Source: Brenneria izbisi
Lineage (GTDB): Bacteria; Pseudomonadota; Gammaproteobacteria; Enterobacterales; Enterobacteriaceae
Direction of reading: 5' to 3'
Length of the DNA stretch: 64,000 nt
Assembly (NCBI RefSeq): GCF_025840185.1
Contig: NZ_JAMPJU010000003.1
Span: 310,001-374,000 of the forward strand
Shown: piece after piece, positions 10,786 through 22,853 of the stretch
Position numbering within the stretch: the stretch's first letter is position 1
How the letters are laid out: every line of letters starts with the position of its first letter
Translations under genes and position numbers: made by a program
The notes under the pieces: model-generated
What the model saw: only the letters and a program-made list of their open reading frames with translations
The model's database searches: none
What the model was told of the DNA's origin: nothing

Positions 10786-11604
10786 ATGGCAGACCTGCAT
10801 ACGTTGTTGATCGCGTTTATTCTTGGAGTAGTGGAAGGACTGACGGAATTCTTACCTGTTTCCTCGACAGGACACATGATTATCGTGGGGCATTGGTTAG
10901 GCTTTATGGATGAGAAAGCCAAAACCTTCGAGGTGATTATCCAGTTGGGTTCTATTCTCGCGGTGGTCGTCATGTTCTGGCGGCGGCTTTTTGGCTTGAT
11001 CGGTATTCATTTCGGTCAGGTTCCGCACGAAGGGCAAACCTCAGGCCGCCTGAAACTGACCCATATTCTGTTGGCGATGATCCCGGCAGTGGTGCTCGGT
11101 CTGGTTTTTCATGACGTCATCAAATCATTATTCAACCCCGAAAACGTGATGTATGCGTTAATTGTCGGTGGTTTCCTGCTGCTGGCCGCAGAATGGCTGA
11201 AGCCCAGACAACCGCGCGCCGTCGGGTTGGATGACATTACCCATCGTCAGGCGTTCATGATCGGCTGCTTCCAGTGTCTGGCGTTGTGGCCGGGGTTCTC
11301 CCGTTCAGGCGCGACTATTTCCGGCGGCATGTTGATGGGCGTCAGCCGCTATGCCGCATCAGAATTCTCTTTTATCCTGGCGGTTCCCATGATGATGGGG
11401 GCGACCGTACTGGATCTCTATAAAAGCTGGCATTTCCTGTCGCTGGCGGATCTGCCGATGTTTGCGGTGGGATTTGTGACGGCGTTTGTGGTTGCATTAA
11501 TCGCGATTAAAACCTTCCTCCAGATTATCAAACGCATTTCTTTCGTCCCGTTCGCCATCTACCGCTTTATTGTCGCGGGCGTGGTGTACATGGTGTTTAT
11601 GTAA
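10786..11604 (+). CDS. uppP: Undecaprenyl-diphosphatase BacA/UppP
   Basis: Inner-membrane enzyme that dephosphorylates undecaprenyl pyrophosphate, recycling the lipid carrier for peptidoglycan and other envelope polymers; overproduction confers bacitracin resistance. The 272-aa product has eight predicted membrane helices. The two catalytic re-entrant signatures are present: [14 protein letters not shown] at residues 17-30 (acidic residues E17 and E21) and [13 protein letters not shown] near residues 172-184 (Ser and Arg). Start ATG follows an AGGGAATTT element. The gene has its own promoter region after the folB terminator. Confidence 0.97.
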   Translation: MADLHTLLIAFILGVVEGLTEFLPVSSTGHMIIVGHWLGFMDEKAKTFEVIIQLGSILAVVVMFWRRLFGLIGIHFGQVPHEGQTSGRLKLTHILLAMIPAVVLGLVFHDVIKSLFNPENVMYALIVGGFLLLAAEWLKPRQPRAVGLDDITHRQAFMIGCFQCLALWPGFSRSGATISGGMLMGVSRYAASEFSFILAVPMMMGATVLDLYKSWHFLSLADLPMFAVGFVTAFVVALIAIKTFLQIIKRISFVPFAIYRFIVAGVVYMVFM

Positions 11605-11638
11605 CGGTTTGTTTAGCTGTTTATATAAACCTGAACGG

Positions 11639-11676
11639 ACCGGCAAAGGCCGTGCATTTGGCGGCCTTTGTCCGGT
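11639..11676. terminator. Stem-loop between convergent bacA and cca
   Basis: ACCGG-CAAAGGCC (11639-11651) pairs with GGCCTTTG-t-CCGGT (11663-11676), a 13-bp stem with one bulged base. Its right arm reaches the first base of the cca stop codon. No T-run follows on either strand, so termination would be weak; position and stability suggest a shared end for the two transcripts. Confidence 0.5.
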
Positions 11677-12914
11677 TACGCGGTGTTGTCCGGCTGTTGC
11701 GCTTTCCATTGTTGCAGCGCGTTGATTCGGCGGCGAATCAGTTCGTTGCGGATCGCTATGCCCTCATAACCGTCGGCGACCACTTCCGCACTGGTCACGT
11801 TGCTGACGACGCGGAACGCTTCGCGCAGATAATCGCCCTGTGGATAAGGGCGCTCTTCAAAGCCGGTGCGTCCTCTGGCATCCGCCTCGCTGGTTATCGC
11901 CAGTTGTTCGAGCCGCTGTGGTTTACGCCAGACGTCAATGGCATCAAACAGTTTCATCAACGTCTTGGGCTGCAATATCTGAACGGTATGGATCAGGTCA
12001 TGGTATTCCGCCACCAATTTGGCCAGATCCCGTATATGGTTGGGAATACGCAAACGTTGACACAGCGACTCAACCAATTTGACCCCGGCGGGGCCGTGGC
12101 CGTGATGCCGGGGCCATAACGCCGGCGGGGTCAGGCCTTTGCCCAGGTCATGGCACAGTGTGGCGAAGCGGACGTCAATATCCGGGCTGAGGCGGGCGGC
12201 AACTTCCAGCGTCATCAGGGTGTGAATGCCGGTATCAATTTCCGGGTGCCATTTGGCCGGCGCCGGGACGCCATAAAGTTTATCGATTTCGGGGAACAAC
12301 ACCGCCAGCGCGCCGCAATCGCGCAGTACCTGAAAGTAAACCTGCGGCGAACGGGTGCCGAGCGCTTTTTCCGTTTCTTTCCAGACACGTTCCGGCGTCA
12401 GATAAGCCAGTTCGCCGTCACGGGTCATGGTTTGCATCAGCGCCAGCGTTTCTTGCGCAATCTGAAAGCCCAGACTGGCAAAACGAGCGGCGAAGCGCGC
12501 GACGCGCAAGATTCTTAACGGATCTTCGCTGAATGCGTCGGAAACATGGCGCAGCACGCGGTTTTCCAGGTCGCGACGACCCTGGAAGGGATCAATCAGT
12601 TCGCCTTGCTCTGTTTGCGCGATGGCGTTAATCGTCAGATCCCGACGCAGTAAATCTTGCTCCAGCGTGACCTCCGGCGCGGCGTGGCAGACAAAGCCGG
12701 TATAGCCATTGCCTGATTTTCTCTCGGTTCGCGCCAGTGCGTACTCGTCGTGGCTGACAGGGTGTAAAAAAACCGGAAAATCCTTTCCTACCTGTTGATA
12801 GCCCTGCGCCAGTAATTGCTCCGGCGTAGCGCCGACAACCACCCAATCTTTCTCGGTGATGGGTAAATCAAGCAGGCTGTCCCGAACAGCGCCGCCGACA
12901 AGGTAAATCTTCAA
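11676..12914 (-). CDS. cca: Multifunctional CCA tRNA nucleotidyltransferase
   Basis: Adds and repairs the 3' CCA end of tRNAs and, in this gamma-proteobacterial form, carries an HD domain with phosphohydrolase activity. The 412-aa product shows the class II nucleotidyltransferase signature GGAVRD (residues 7-12) with the metal-binding acidic pair E21/D23. The RRDLTINA motif and tRNA-binding middle region follow, then the HD motif CHDLGKG near residue 255. E. coli Cca is the same length. Translation starts at a TTG (12914) preceded by CAGGAG, with no in-frame ATG nearby, which may limit expression. ygiM lies upstream on the same strand, but a terminator separates them. Confidence 0.96.
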   Translation of the reverse strand: MKIYLVGGAVRDSLLDLPITEKDWVVVGATPEQLLAQGYQQVGKDFPVFLHPVSHDEYALARTERKSGNGYTGFVCHAAPEVTLEQDLLRRDLTINAIAQTEQGELIDPFQGRRDLENRVLRHVSDAFSEDPLRILRVARFAARFASLGFQIAQETLALMQTMTRDGELAYLTPERVWKETEKALGTRSPQVYFQVLRDCGALAVLFPEIDKLYGVPAPAKWHPEIDTGIHTLMTLEVAARLSPDIDVRFATLCHDLGKGLTPPALWPRHHGHGPAGVKLVESLCQRLRIPNHIRDLAKLVAEYHDLIHTVQILQPKTLMKLFDAIDVWRKPQRLEQLAITSEADARGRTGFEERPYPQGDYLREAFRVVSNVTSAEVVADGYEGIAIRNELIRRRINALQQWKAQQPDNTA

Positions 12915-12975
12915 TGCCGGGCTCCTGAGAGATGTGGTGATATTTACTGTATATTAACATTGTTGCGTCATCGTT

Positions 12976-13000
12976 ATAAAAATGCCTGCATAAGCAGGCA
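12976..13000 (-). terminator. Intrinsic terminator after ygiM
   Basis: TGCCTGC (12983-12989) and GCAGGCA (12994-13000) form a 7-bp stem with a 4-base loop. Read on the minus strand it is followed by TTTTTATAA, so it ends the ygiM transcript before cca. Confidence 0.85.
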
Positions 13001-13043
13001 AAATCGATAAGCACCATTTTGACGGATAAGCGAATCTGTCGTG

Positions 13044-13664
13044 TTATCCCATCCAGCGATCATTCTTTTTCCTGCGCGGGATAATATGCGGCAACAGCAG
13101 ACCCAGCAAGAGTCCCGCGCCGGCCACTCCGCCGCCGTACATAAACCATTGCAGAATGATGGTGCGCTGTTTGTCGTCAAGCTGGACATTGGCGGCGCTG
13201 ACTTTTTTCTGGGCAACGATCAACTGATTTTTCAAATCCTGATTTTCGTTACGCAATCCGTTAATGATCTCGTCGCTGGCGGCGACTTTTTGCTGCATCT
13301 CAGACGTCCGCTGATTCCAGGTCTGATCGATATTACTCAGTTTGTCGGTCAGGTCTTTGACCTGATTTTCCAATTCAGGTACGCGAGTGCGCAGGCTGGG
13401 GGTTTCGCTTAACTGATTGAGCGGGATCCAACTGGTGCGGTTTTTTTCATCACGAATTTGCGCATAACCTGCTCCTTCATTGACGCTAAGCACAGTGACC
13501 TGATCGCCGGCGTTCAGCGTGCCGATGATGCGGTATTGGTTACCGGGGCCACTGTGGATATAGGTTAGTAACTCGTCGGAAACATAGCGTTTTTCTTCGG
13601 CATGGGCCGTCGAACCCAAGGTGAACGTCATCAAGGTAAAACAAATTAGGCATAATTTCTGCAT
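13044..13664 (-). CDS. ygiM: YgiM, SH3-domain periplasmic/inner-membrane protein
   Basis: Conserved enterobacterial protein of 206 aa with no settled function. It has a signal peptide (about residues 1-22, ending HAEE), a bacterial SH3b domain (about 25-90, YVSDELLTYIHSGPGN...) and a coiled coil of heptad-like sequence (about 95-165). It ends in a membrane helix (about 169-190) with a basic cytosolic tail (RRKKND). This layout suggests a membrane-anchored periplasmic protein that may contact peptidoglycan or a partner protein; that is inference. It is divergent from ygiF as in E. coli and ends in its own terminator. Confidence 0.9.
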   Translation of the reverse strand: MQKLCLICFTLMTFTLGSTAHAEEKRYVSDELLTYIHSGPGNQYRIIGTLNAGDQVTVLSVNEGAGYAQIRDEKNRTSWIPLNQLSETPSLRTRVPELENQVKDLTDKLSNIDQTWNQRTSEMQQKVAASDEIINGLRNENQDLKNQLIVAQKKVSAANVQLDDKQRTIILQWFMYGGGVAGAGLLLGLLLPHIIPRRKKNDRWMG

Positions 13665-13957
13665 AAGATCATCGTGTTGCGTGAATTGTAGACTGATAGT
13701 AGAGGCTTAAGTCTGACGAGGCAATGATTAAACCTGAATGAGAACTATCTTACTCTTGGGCCGCCGACGGCGCGATAAGCCGGAATACAGCGTTTTCTGG
13801 TGCTTTCCCGTATTCAGGATGCAACACCAACCTGGCGGCGGGCAAGAAATGCGCGCTTGTTCGCAGGGGAAAAAGAGAGTGTGCCGCAACAGTGGCAAGC
13901 TGAAGTAAAATGTTATTTACTGGCGCAAATGGCGCTGAATCCGGTGTAGTAAATGTT

Positions 13958-15292
13958 ATGAGTGAAGAAATAGAATTGAAGTTTATCGTTCATCCCGACA
14001 GCGTTGATTCGTTGCTCAGGCAGTTGGCTGGCTGGCAGAGCGAGTACAGTCAGAGCGAACACCTGCAAGCCCGGCGGCTGACCAATACCTACTATGAAAC
14101 GGCGGACAACTATCTGCGCCGCAACGGGATTGGCCTGCGCATCCGCGGAGAGAACGAACGTTATGAAATGACGGCGAAAACGGCCGGTAAAGTGGTCGGC
14201 GGATTACATCAGCACCCGGAATACAATGCGGCGCTGGAAAAAGCGGAACTGGACCTCAGTCTGTTTCCGGCGGATATCTGGCCGGAAAATTGTGATTTAA
14301 CGCGCTTGCAATCATCGCTCAATCCCTTGTTCAGTACGGACTTTACGCGTGAAAAGTGGTTGTTTACTTACCATCAGAGCATTATTGAGGTGGCGTTTGA
14401 TCGCGGCGAGATTCGGACGGGCGAACTGAGCGAACCGCTCTGCGAACTGGAGATGGAGCTCAAAGTCGGGCAGACGGCGCATCTGCTGGATCTGGCAACG
14501 GAAATTGCTGACTTTGGCGGCTTGCGGCAGGGCAGTCTCAGCAAGGCGGCGCGAGGCTATCATCTTGCCAAAGGGGATCCGGCGCGTGAATGTCGCTCTG
14601 TCGGGGTGCTCGCGGTAGCGCCGAAAGCCAATATTGATCAGGCGATCAATGCCGCGCTGGAATATGCTTTGGCGCATTGGCAATATCATGAAGAACTCTG
14701 GATCAGAGGCAATGAGGCCGCGCGTGATGTTTTGCCGCAGGCCAGTGAATTGATGCGCGAGATGCTGGTGCTGGTGGGCGGGCTGGTTCCCCGCAAGGTG
14801 ACGACGCTTTTCCGGGCTGCGCTGACCAGTCTGGAGACGAAAATCGCCGGGCCGGGCGAGGCCGAAACACTGTGCTACAGCGTCGACTATCTGCAAAGTA
14901 AGCTGGTGCTCACTTCGTGGTTGGTTAAAGCAGGCTGGCGCGATTATATGGATAACAAAGGCCGTATGCGGTTGCAGGGCTCCTATAAACGCTTTGCCGA
15001 TATTATGCTGAGCCGAAGCGTCGCCGACTTGCGCGGTACATTCAATAATCCCTTGAGCGAAGTGCAATACGTGCAGCAATTGCCGAGATTGCAGCGCAGC
15101 ATTTATGCGTTTTATCTGTTGTCGGGCGCTTATCCGACAGAACAGGTCGAAGCGTATATCGAACGCTGGCGGGCATTGATTCGGACAATCGAACAGCTTG
15201 CTGTCGATCACACGCCGTCGCCGTATCTGGAAACCTGCCGTAAAGAGGCACTGGGTCAGTCACCCTTCTGGTTAAACAGCGCCGGGGATTAA
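13958..15292 (+). CDS. ygiF: Inorganic triphosphatase YgiF (CYTH-CHAD)
   Basis: Hydrolyses inorganic triphosphate, using the tunnel-fold CYTH domain. The 444-aa product opens with the CYTH signature EIELKF (residues 3-8) and has basic and acidic strand motifs such as GLRIRGE and CELEMELK within residues 1-205. A C-terminal CHAD domain of alpha-helical bundles (about 220-440) follows, a domain reported to bind polyphosphate. The start at ATG 13958 gives MSEEIELKF, as in E. coli YgiF (433 aa); an upstream GTG-less extension is not needed. glnE follows 55 bases later on the same strand, so co-transcription is likely. Confidence 0.95.
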   Translation: MSEEIELKFIVHPDSVDSLLRQLAGWQSEYSQSEHLQARRLTNTYYETADNYLRRNGIGLRIRGENERYEMTAKTAGKVVGGLHQHPEYNAALEKAELDLSLFPADIWPENCDLTRLQSSLNPLFSTDFTREKWLFTYHQSIIEVAFDRGEIRTGELSEPLCELEMELKVGQTAHLLDLATEIADFGGLRQGSLSKAARGYHLAKGDPARECRSVGVLAVAPKANIDQAINAALEYALAHWQYHEELWIRGNEAARDVLPQASELMREMLVLVGGLVPRKVTTLFRAALTSLETKIAGPGEAETLCYSVDYLQSKLVLTSWLVKAGWRDYMDNKGRMRLQGSYKRFADIMLSRSVADLRGTFNNPLSEVQYVQQLPRLQRSIYAFYLLSGAYPTEQVEAYIERWRALIRTIEQLAVDHTPSPYLETCRKEALGQSPFWLNSAGD

Positions 15293-15347
15293 CCGTTAAC
15301 TGCGTTCACCCGCCAATATGGGTGGGTGGCATACCAAGGGAATCAGC

Positions 15348-18200
15348 ATGTCGATACTTCCTTTGCCATCGTTACCCGCATTATTGATGCAACAGTCTCA
15401 ACGGGGTTTATTACGCTTACAGGAAACGCTTCCTTGTCTCGATCCTGTCACCGATCATGATCAGGCGGTATTGGCATTAAGCGACTTTGTCAGCGATGCA
15501 TTGACGATGAATCCCGACTGGTGGCAGTCGCTCCATCAGCAACCGCCACAGGCGGAGGAGTGGCGTCACTACCCGGATTGGTTACGGGAGGCGGTGGCGG
15601 AGGTCAATGATGAAGCCGCGTTGATGACCGCGTTGCGTCAGTTCCGACGCCGAATTCTGGTGCGGATTGCCTGGTCGCAGATACTTCGCACCAGTACGAC
15701 CGAACACACCCTCAAACAACTGAGTGAACTGGCGGAAACGTTGATTGTTTTTGCCCGCGACTGGTTGTATCAGGCGTGTTGCCGTGAATGGGGAACCCCT
15801 TGTAATGCGCAGGGCGTTCCTCAGCCCTTGTTGATCCTCGGTATGGGGAAACTGGGCGGGGAAGAACTGAATTTCTCTTCCGATATCGATCTGATTTTTG
15901 TCTATCCTGAAAATGGTCAGACGCAAGGCGGGCGGCGTGAATTGGATAACGCCCAGTTCTTTACCCGCTTAGGGCAGCGCCTGATTAAAGTGCTGGATCA
16001 GCCGACAGTGGATGGTTTTGTCTATCGCGTGGACATGCGTTTGCGTCCTTTTGGCGACAGCGGGCCGCTGGTGCTCAGTTTTTCGGCAATAGAAGATTAT
16101 TATCAGGAGCAAGGGCGGGACTGGGAACGTTACGCGATGGTCAAAGCTCGCCTGCTGGGGGGAATGGATGACGATTACAGTCAGGAATTGCGCAACACCC
16201 TGAAGCCATTTGTTTTCCGCCGTTACATTGATTTCAGCGCGATCCAGTCGTTGCGCAATATGAAGGGCATGATATCCCGTGAGGTTCGCCGCCGGGATTT
16301 ACGCCACAACATTAAGCTGGGGGCGGGCGGGATCCGTGAAATTGAGTTTATCACCCAGGTTTTTCAACTGATTCGCGGTGGACGCGAACCCGGCTTACAA
16401 CAGCGTGCGTTGCTGCCGACGCTCCGGCATATTGGCGTGCTGGGGCTGTTAGGCCCGGAACAAGTGACCACGCTTAGCGAGTCTTATCTGTTTTTGCGTC
16501 GTCTGGAAAATTTGTTGCAGGCGATTGCGGATGAACAAACCCAGACATTGCCCGACGATGAATTAAACCAGCAGCGGCTGGCGTGGGGAATGGGGTGTGA
16601 CGACTGGACGGCGTTGCAGGCTAGGTTGTCGCGGCATATGCAGGGGGTGCGTGACGTATTCAATGCATTGATTGGCGACGATGCGCCGGATGGCAATGCG
16701 ATCCCGGAACATGGCGGTTATTGCAGCTTGTGGCAGGATTCGCTGGATGACACCGATCTGGCGTCGTTAACGCCGCATTTAACCGAACCGGTGCGGGAGC
16801 AACTGTTGCGTGCGATCATCGGTTTTCGTCAGGATGTGGCGAAACGGACGATTGGGCCGCGTGGTCGGGATGTGCTGGATCAACTGATGCCGAACCTGTT
16901 GGCGGAAGTCTGCGCCCGTCAGGAGGCGGATACCATTCTGTCACGGTTGACGCCGCTCTTGCTGGGGATTGTAACGCGTACCACCTATCTGGAATTATTG
17001 CTTGAATCGCGCGCGGCGCTGGCGCAATTGATCCGGTTATGCGCCGCTTCTCCCATGGTGGCCGGACAGTTAGCCCGTTATCCTTTGCTGCTGGATGAGC
17101 TGCTCGATTCTGCGACATTGTACCAACCCACCGCGCCGGATGCGTATGCGGACGAGTTGCGCCAGTATCTGATGCGCATCCCTGACGATGATGAGGAACA
17201 GCAGTTGGAGGCGATGCGCCAGTTCAAGCAGGCGCAACAGTTGCGCATTGCCGCCGGTGATATTGCGGGTGTGCTCCCGGTAATGAAAGTGAGCGATCAC
17301 TTAACTTATCTGGCGGAGGCGATTATCGCTGCGGTGGTGCAGCAGGCGTGGGGAAAAATGGTGGCGCGCTACGGCCAGCCTTCACATTTGCAGCAACGTG
17401 AAGGACGCGGTTTTGCGGTTATTGCCTATGGAAAATTGGGCGGTTGGGAACTCGGTTACGGTTCAGACCTTGATTTGGTCTTTCTGATTGATTGCCCATC
17501 CGATGTGATGACGGATGGCGAACGTTGTATTGATGGCCGTCAGTTTTATCTGCGTCTGGCGCAGCGTGTCATGCATTTGTTCAGTACCCGCACCTCGTCG
17601 GGCATTTTGTATGAAGTGGATGCCCGCCTGCGGCCATCGGGCGCGGCGGGGATGCTGGTCAGTACCATTGAGGCGTTTGACGAGTATCAGCGCAACGAGG
17701 CTTGGACCTGGGAACATCAGGCTTTGGTGCGGGCGCGGATGGTGTATGGCGAATCAGGCGTACAGCAACAGTTCGAGTCTATTCGGCGGGCAATCCTGCG
17801 CCGGGTGCGCGATGCGGACACGTTACGTAAAGAAGTGCGTGAAATGCGTGAAAAAATGCGGCAACACCTGGCGAATAAAGACCGTTCGCTGTTTGATCTG
17901 AAAACAGATGTCGGCGGCATCACCGACATTGAGTTTATCGCGCAATATCTGGTGTTGTGTTATGCCGCGCAGGAACCGCGCCTCACGCGTTGGTCGGATA
18001 ACGTTCGTATTCTGGAATTGATGGCGCAGTATGGCGTGATGGAAGAGTCTGAAGCGAATGCGCTCAAGCTTGCTTATGTCACTTTGCGCAATGAGCTTCA
18101 TCATCTGGCATTACAGGAGCTATCGGGCCGGGTCAGTCAAGACCGATTTGTAGCCGAACGGCGGCAGGTGCAACAGAGCTGGAATAAGTGGTTGGGCTGA
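15348..18200 (+). CDS. glnE: Bifunctional glutamine synthetase adenylyltransferase/deadenylase
   Basis: Controls glutamine synthetase by attaching AMP to a Tyr residue or removing it, in response to PII and glutamine. The 950-aa product (E. coli 946) has two nucleotidyltransferase modules. The N-terminal adenylyl-removing one carries [18 protein letters not shown], near residue 170. The C-terminal adenylylating one carries [18 protein letters not shown], near residue 700. A helical linker lies between them. ATG 15348 matches the family N-terminus [10 protein letters not shown]; an upstream in-frame extension to 15318 is unlikely. It sits between ygiF and hldE, the conserved enterobacterial order. 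Confidence 0.96.
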   Translation: MSILPLPSLPALLMQQSQRGLLRLQETLPCLDPVTDHDQAVLALSDFVSDALTMNPDWWQSLHQQPPQAEEWRHYPDWLREAVAEVNDEAALMTALRQFRRRILVRIAWSQILRTSTTEHTLKQLSELAETLIVFARDWLYQACCREWGTPCNAQGVPQPLLILGMGKLGGEELNFSSDIDLIFVYPENGQTQGGRRELDNAQFFTRLGQRLIKVLDQPTVDGFVYRVDMRLRPFGDSGPLVLSFSAIEDYYQEQGRDWERYAMVKARLLGGMDDDYSQELRNTLKPFVFRRYIDFSAIQSLRNMKGMISREVRRRDLRHNIKLGAGGIREIEFITQVFQLIRGGREPGLQQRALLPTLRHIGVLGLLGPEQVTTLSESYLFLRRLENLLQAIADEQTQTLPDDELNQQRLAWGMGCDDWTALQARLSRHMQGVRDVFNALIGDDAPDGNAIPEHGGYCSLWQDSLDDTDLASLTPHLTEPVREQLLRAIIGFRQDVAKRTIGPRGRDVLDQLMPNLLAEVCARQEADTILSRLTPLLLGIVTRTTYLELLLESRAALAQLIRLCAASPMVAGQLARYPLLLDELLDSATLYQPTAPDAYADELRQYLMRIPDDDEEQQLEAMRQFKQAQQLRIAAGDIAGVLPVMKVSDHLTYLAEAIIAAVVQQAWGKMVARYGQPSHLQQREGRGFAVIAYGKLGGWELGYGSDLDLVFLIDCPSDVMTDGERCIDGRQFYLRLAQRVMHLFSTRTSSGILYEVDARLRPSGAAGMLVSTIEAFDEYQRNEAWTWEHQALVRARMVYGESGVQQQFESIRRAILRRVRDADTLRKEVREMREKMRQHLANKDRSLFDLKTDVGGITDIEFIAQYLVLCYAAQEPRLTRWSDNVRILELMAQYGVMEESEANALKLAYVTLRNELHHLALQELSGRVSQDRFVAERRQVQQSWNKWLG

Positions 18201-18248
18201 GGCTGTGATATTATCACGCGCAATCTGCGAATAAGTTTGGAGTATGGG

Positions 18249-19682
18249 ATGAAAGTTACGCTGCCTGACTTCCGCAACGCGGGAGTGTTAGTGGTTGGTG
18301 ATGTGATGTTGGATCGTTACTGGTACGGTCCAACCAGTCGAATTTCCCCCGAAGCCCCGGTGCCGGTGGTCAAGGTCGACACCATTGAAGAACGTCCTGG
18401 CGGCGCGGCGAACGTGGCGATGAATATCGCCTCATTGGGCGCGGGTTCGCGTCTGGTTGGCCTGACGGGAATCGATGACGCGGCGCGGGCCTTGAGTGCG
18501 AAGCTCGGCGAGGTGAACGTGAAGTGCGATTTCGTGTCCGTGCCGACGCATCCGACCATCACCAAACTGCGTGTTCTTTCCCGTAATCAACAGCTTATCC
18601 GACTGGATTTTGAAGAAGGATTTGATGGCGTCGATCCGCAGCCGATGGTTGAGCGCATTCAGCAGGCATTACCTCATATCGGCACGTTGGTATTGTCTGA
18701 CTATGCGAAAGGGGCATTGGTTCATGTTCAGACCATGATCCAGACCGCCAAAGCCGCCGGTGTGCCGGTGTTGATCGATCCCAAAGGGACTGATTTTTCC
18801 CGCTATCGCGGCGCGACATTACTGACGCCCAATTTGTCCGAGTTTGAAGCGGTCGCGGGGCGTTGTAAGACTGAGGATGAATTAGTGTCCCGCGGGATGA
18901 AGCTGGTGGCCGACTATGAACTGTCGGCGCTGTTGATTACCCGCTCCGAGCAGGGGATGACGTTGTTGCAACCGGGCAAGGAACCTTTGCATTTACCGAC
19001 GCAGGCTCAGGAAGTGTATGACGTGACCGGGGCCGGAGATACGGTGATTGGCGTCCTGGCCGCGTCGCTGGCCGCCGGCAACACGCTGGAGGAAGCCTGT
19101 TTTCTGGCTAACGCCGCCGCGGGCGTGGTGGTAGGCAAACTGGGTACGTCAACGGTTACCCCGATTGAACTGGAAAACGCCATTCGTGGTCGCGCCGAAA
19201 CGGGCTTTGGCGTGATGAGCGAACAACAGTTGAAAGAGGCGGTTGCGCAGGCGCGGGCGCGTGGCGAAAAGATTGTCATGACCAATGGCTGTTTCGATAT
19301 TCTGCACGCGGGACATGTTTCCTATTTAGCGAATGCGCGCAAACTTGGCGATCGGCTGATCGTTGCGGTAAACAGCGATGCGTCGACACAGCGCCTGAAA
19401 GGACCAACCCGTCCGGTGAATCCGCTGGCGCAGCGTATGATCGTACTGGGTGCGTTGGACGCCGTGGACTGGGTCGTACCGTTCGAGGAAGATACGCCGC
19501 AGCGTCTGATTGCCGACGTGCTGCCTGATGTGTTGGTGAAAGGCGGTGATTATCAGCCGCATCAGATTGCTGGTAGCGAAGAAGTGTGGGCTAACGGCGG
19601 GGAAGTTAAAGTCCTGAATTTTGAGGATGGCTGCTCCACCACCAACATCATTAATATCATTAAAGCGGGCAAACCCGACTAA
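18249..19682 (+). CDS. hldE: Bifunctional heptose-7-phosphate kinase/adenylyltransferase HldE
   Basis: Two steps of ADP-L-glycero-D-manno-heptose synthesis for the lipopolysaccharide inner core: phosphorylation of heptose-7-phosphate at C1, and later transfer of AMP to heptose-1-phosphate. The 477-aa product equals E. coli HldE in length. Residues 1-318 are a ribokinase-family kinase with the GAGDTVIG motif. Residues about 340-477 are a cytidylyltransferase-fold domain with [19 protein letters not shown] 18249 is preceded by GGAG at six bases; the frame also opens at TTG 18237 but MKVTLPDF is the family start. It follows glnE by 48 bases, with a small palindrome in the gap. Confidence 0.97.
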   Translation: MKVTLPDFRNAGVLVVGDVMLDRYWYGPTSRISPEAPVPVVKVDTIEERPGGAANVAMNIASLGAGSRLVGLTGIDDAARALSAKLGEVNVKCDFVSVPTHPTITKLRVLSRNQQLIRLDFEEGFDGVDPQPMVERIQQALPHIGTLVLSDYAKGALVHVQTMIQTAKAAGVPVLIDPKGTDFSRYRGATLLTPNLSEFEAVAGRCKTEDELVSRGMKLVADYELSALLITRSEQGMTLLQPGKEPLHLPTQAQEVYDVTGAGDTVIGVLAASLAAGNTLEEACFLANAAAGVVVGKLGTSTVTPIELENAIRGRAETGFGVMSEQQLKEAVAQARARGEKIVMTNGCFDILHAGHVSYLANARKLGDRLIVAVNSDASTQRLKGPTRPVNPLAQRMIVLGALDAVDWVVPFEEDTPQRLIADVLPDVLVKGGDYQPHQIAGSEEVWANGGEVKVLNFEDGCSTTNIINIIKAGKPD

Positions 19683-19689
19683 CGAATGA

Positions 19690-21765
<2,076 letters not shown>

Positions 21766-21769
21766 TCTG

Positions 21770-21982
21770 ATGGAAAAACAGGATCTGCTGGAGATTGCCA
21801 ATACGCCGATGCCCTTTGGTAAATATCAGGGGCGTGCTCTGATCGATTTGCCGGAGGAATATCTGTTGTGGTTTGCCCGCAAAGGCGAGTTTCCTAAAGG
21901 ACGATTAGGCGAACTGATGCAACTGACGTTGGCGATAAAAATAGAAGGTTTGCAAGGGTTGATTAAGCCGCTGAAACGATGA
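21770..21982 (+). CDS. ypeB: DUF3820 family protein (YpeB-like)
   Basis: Small cytosolic protein of 70 aa. It contains the DUF3820 signature MPFGKYQGRALIDLPEEYLLW followed by a Lys/Gly-rich turn and a C-terminal helix. Its biochemical function is not known; the PFGK...G...L...YL pattern also occurs in exonuclease-associated small domains, so a role with DNA metabolism is possible but unproven. It begins four bases after the ligA stop, so the pair is co-transcribed, and it is followed by a strong terminator. The same ligA-ypeB linkage exists in E. coli. Confidence 0.85.
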   Translation: MEKQDLLEIANTPMPFGKYQGRALIDLPEEYLLWFARKGEFPKGRLGELMQLTLAIKIEGLQGLIKPLKR

Positions 21983-22010
21983 TGCCGCCAGATATTCGTA
22001 CAGATAAGAC

Positions 22011-22040
22011 AAAGGCATCGTTTAACGATGCCCTTGTTTT
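22011..22040 (+). terminator. Intrinsic terminator after ligA-ypeB
   Basis: GGCATCG (22014-22020) pairs with CGATGCC (22026-22032) around TTTAA, extended by ACAA/TTGT, with TTTT following. Confidence 0.9.
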
Positions 22041-22060
22041 ATTAGCAAAAAGAAATAAGA

Positions 22061-22414
22061 CTAGACATAGATATTAATCTGGCCTTTTTCATTAGGAAGA
22101 TTAACGCTTTCTTGTTTAGACGCCTGAGTCTGAGAAACCTGATCCGTCTGTTTTTCCGCCTCTTCATTGCGTAAGCGAGCGATTTGAGCCTGTAACATCT
22201 GGATTTGTGACTGAATGATTTGCTGCTGTTTCTCTATCTGTTTACTTTCTTCTTCTGTTCCCGCGCTGGTGGCAGAGGCCGCCAACTTACTGGCTTTTTG
22301 CGTCAGCGTCTGAATTTGCTTACTCAACTGCGCAATCTGTTGCTCAGTATTACTGCTGCTTTTACTACTGCTGGTAGCTGTCGATACATTGATGCTACTA
22401 ATGGTATTTGACAT
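22061..22414 (-). CDS. FlxA-like coiled-coil protein
   Basis: Small protein of 117 aa resembling the FlxA-like family. After a Ser/Thr-rich N-terminus (about residues 1-25) comes a long Gln/Lys/Glu-rich coiled coil (about 25-90) with heptads such as IAQLSKQIQTLTQKASKL, then a polar tail ending INIYV. No signal peptide or membrane segment is seen. In E. coli flxA is a FliA-dependent gene of unknown function, and a FliA promoter is also recognisable here. The frame is open upstream to 22471, but GGAGGG six bases before ATG 22414 fixes the start. Function unassigned. Confidence 0.75.
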   Translation of the reverse strand: MSNTISSINVSTATSSSKSSSNTEQQIAQLSKQIQTLTQKASKLAASATSAGTEEESKQIEKQQQIIQSQIQMLQAQIARLRNEEAEKQTDQVSQTQASKQESVNLPNEKGQINIYV

Positions 22415-22501
22415 GTTCCCTCCAGAAAATAATCCACACCCATCATTCTTAACATTGCCGCTTGTCTGCAATTCGAATGATTTAGGCTATAGGTACTGTT
22501 T

Positions 22502-22528
22502 CTATCGGCGATCTGAGCATATTCATTA
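22502..22528 (-). promoter_or_regulatory. Candidate FliA (sigma-28) promoter for the FlxA-like gene
   Basis: On the minus strand: TAATGAAT (22528-22521), an 11-base spacer, then GCCGATAG (22509-22502). The -10 matches the flagellar consensus GCCGATAA in seven of eight bases, and the -35 TAATG differs from TAAAG by one base. Transcription would start about 80 bases before the ATG. Confidence 0.65.
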
Positions 22529-22800
22529 GCTAAATAGTGTAGAAAATGGAGAGAATCGCCTCTGTTTTATTACATTACATGTAACAAGATATTTTTATTT
22601 CACCGGATTAATTACCATAGACGTTAATGGCGGTAGGTCAGACTGGGAAATATTGGATTTGTTAAATTTTATTGAGCGGTTATTGGCGATTTCTATGTGG
22701 AATGTTGCTGATTATGGCTTTTTTACCTTTTCTGCGCGTGTTTTTAATTCGCTAATCTGTATTAAATTGATTGCCGGTCAAACAGTCACTTATTGAATTA

Positions 22801-22833
22801 ATAAATAAAATGGCCGGAATAAATCCCGGCCAT
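22801..22833 (-). terminator. Intrinsic terminator after garD
   Basis: ATGGCCGG (22810-22817) pairs with CCGGCCAT (22826-22833). On the minus strand the stem is followed by TTTATTTAT. Confidence 0.85.
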
Positions 22834-22853
22834 AAAGAGACCTGATGTTTCAA

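Larger units (their letters stand above)
22415..22853. other. AT-rich intergenic region between flxA-like gene and garD
   Basis: This 439-base spacer lies upstream of the FlxA-like gene and downstream of garD, both on the minus strand. It contains the FliA promoter at 22502-22528 and the garD terminator at 22801-22833. The rest is AT-rich, and I find no coding frame or RNA gene in it. Confidence 0.6.

Noticed and set aside
10620-10913. 97-codon frame overlapping the folB terminator and the bacA start
   Set aside because: It runs through an intrinsic terminator and continues out of frame into bacA, and no ribosome site precedes it.
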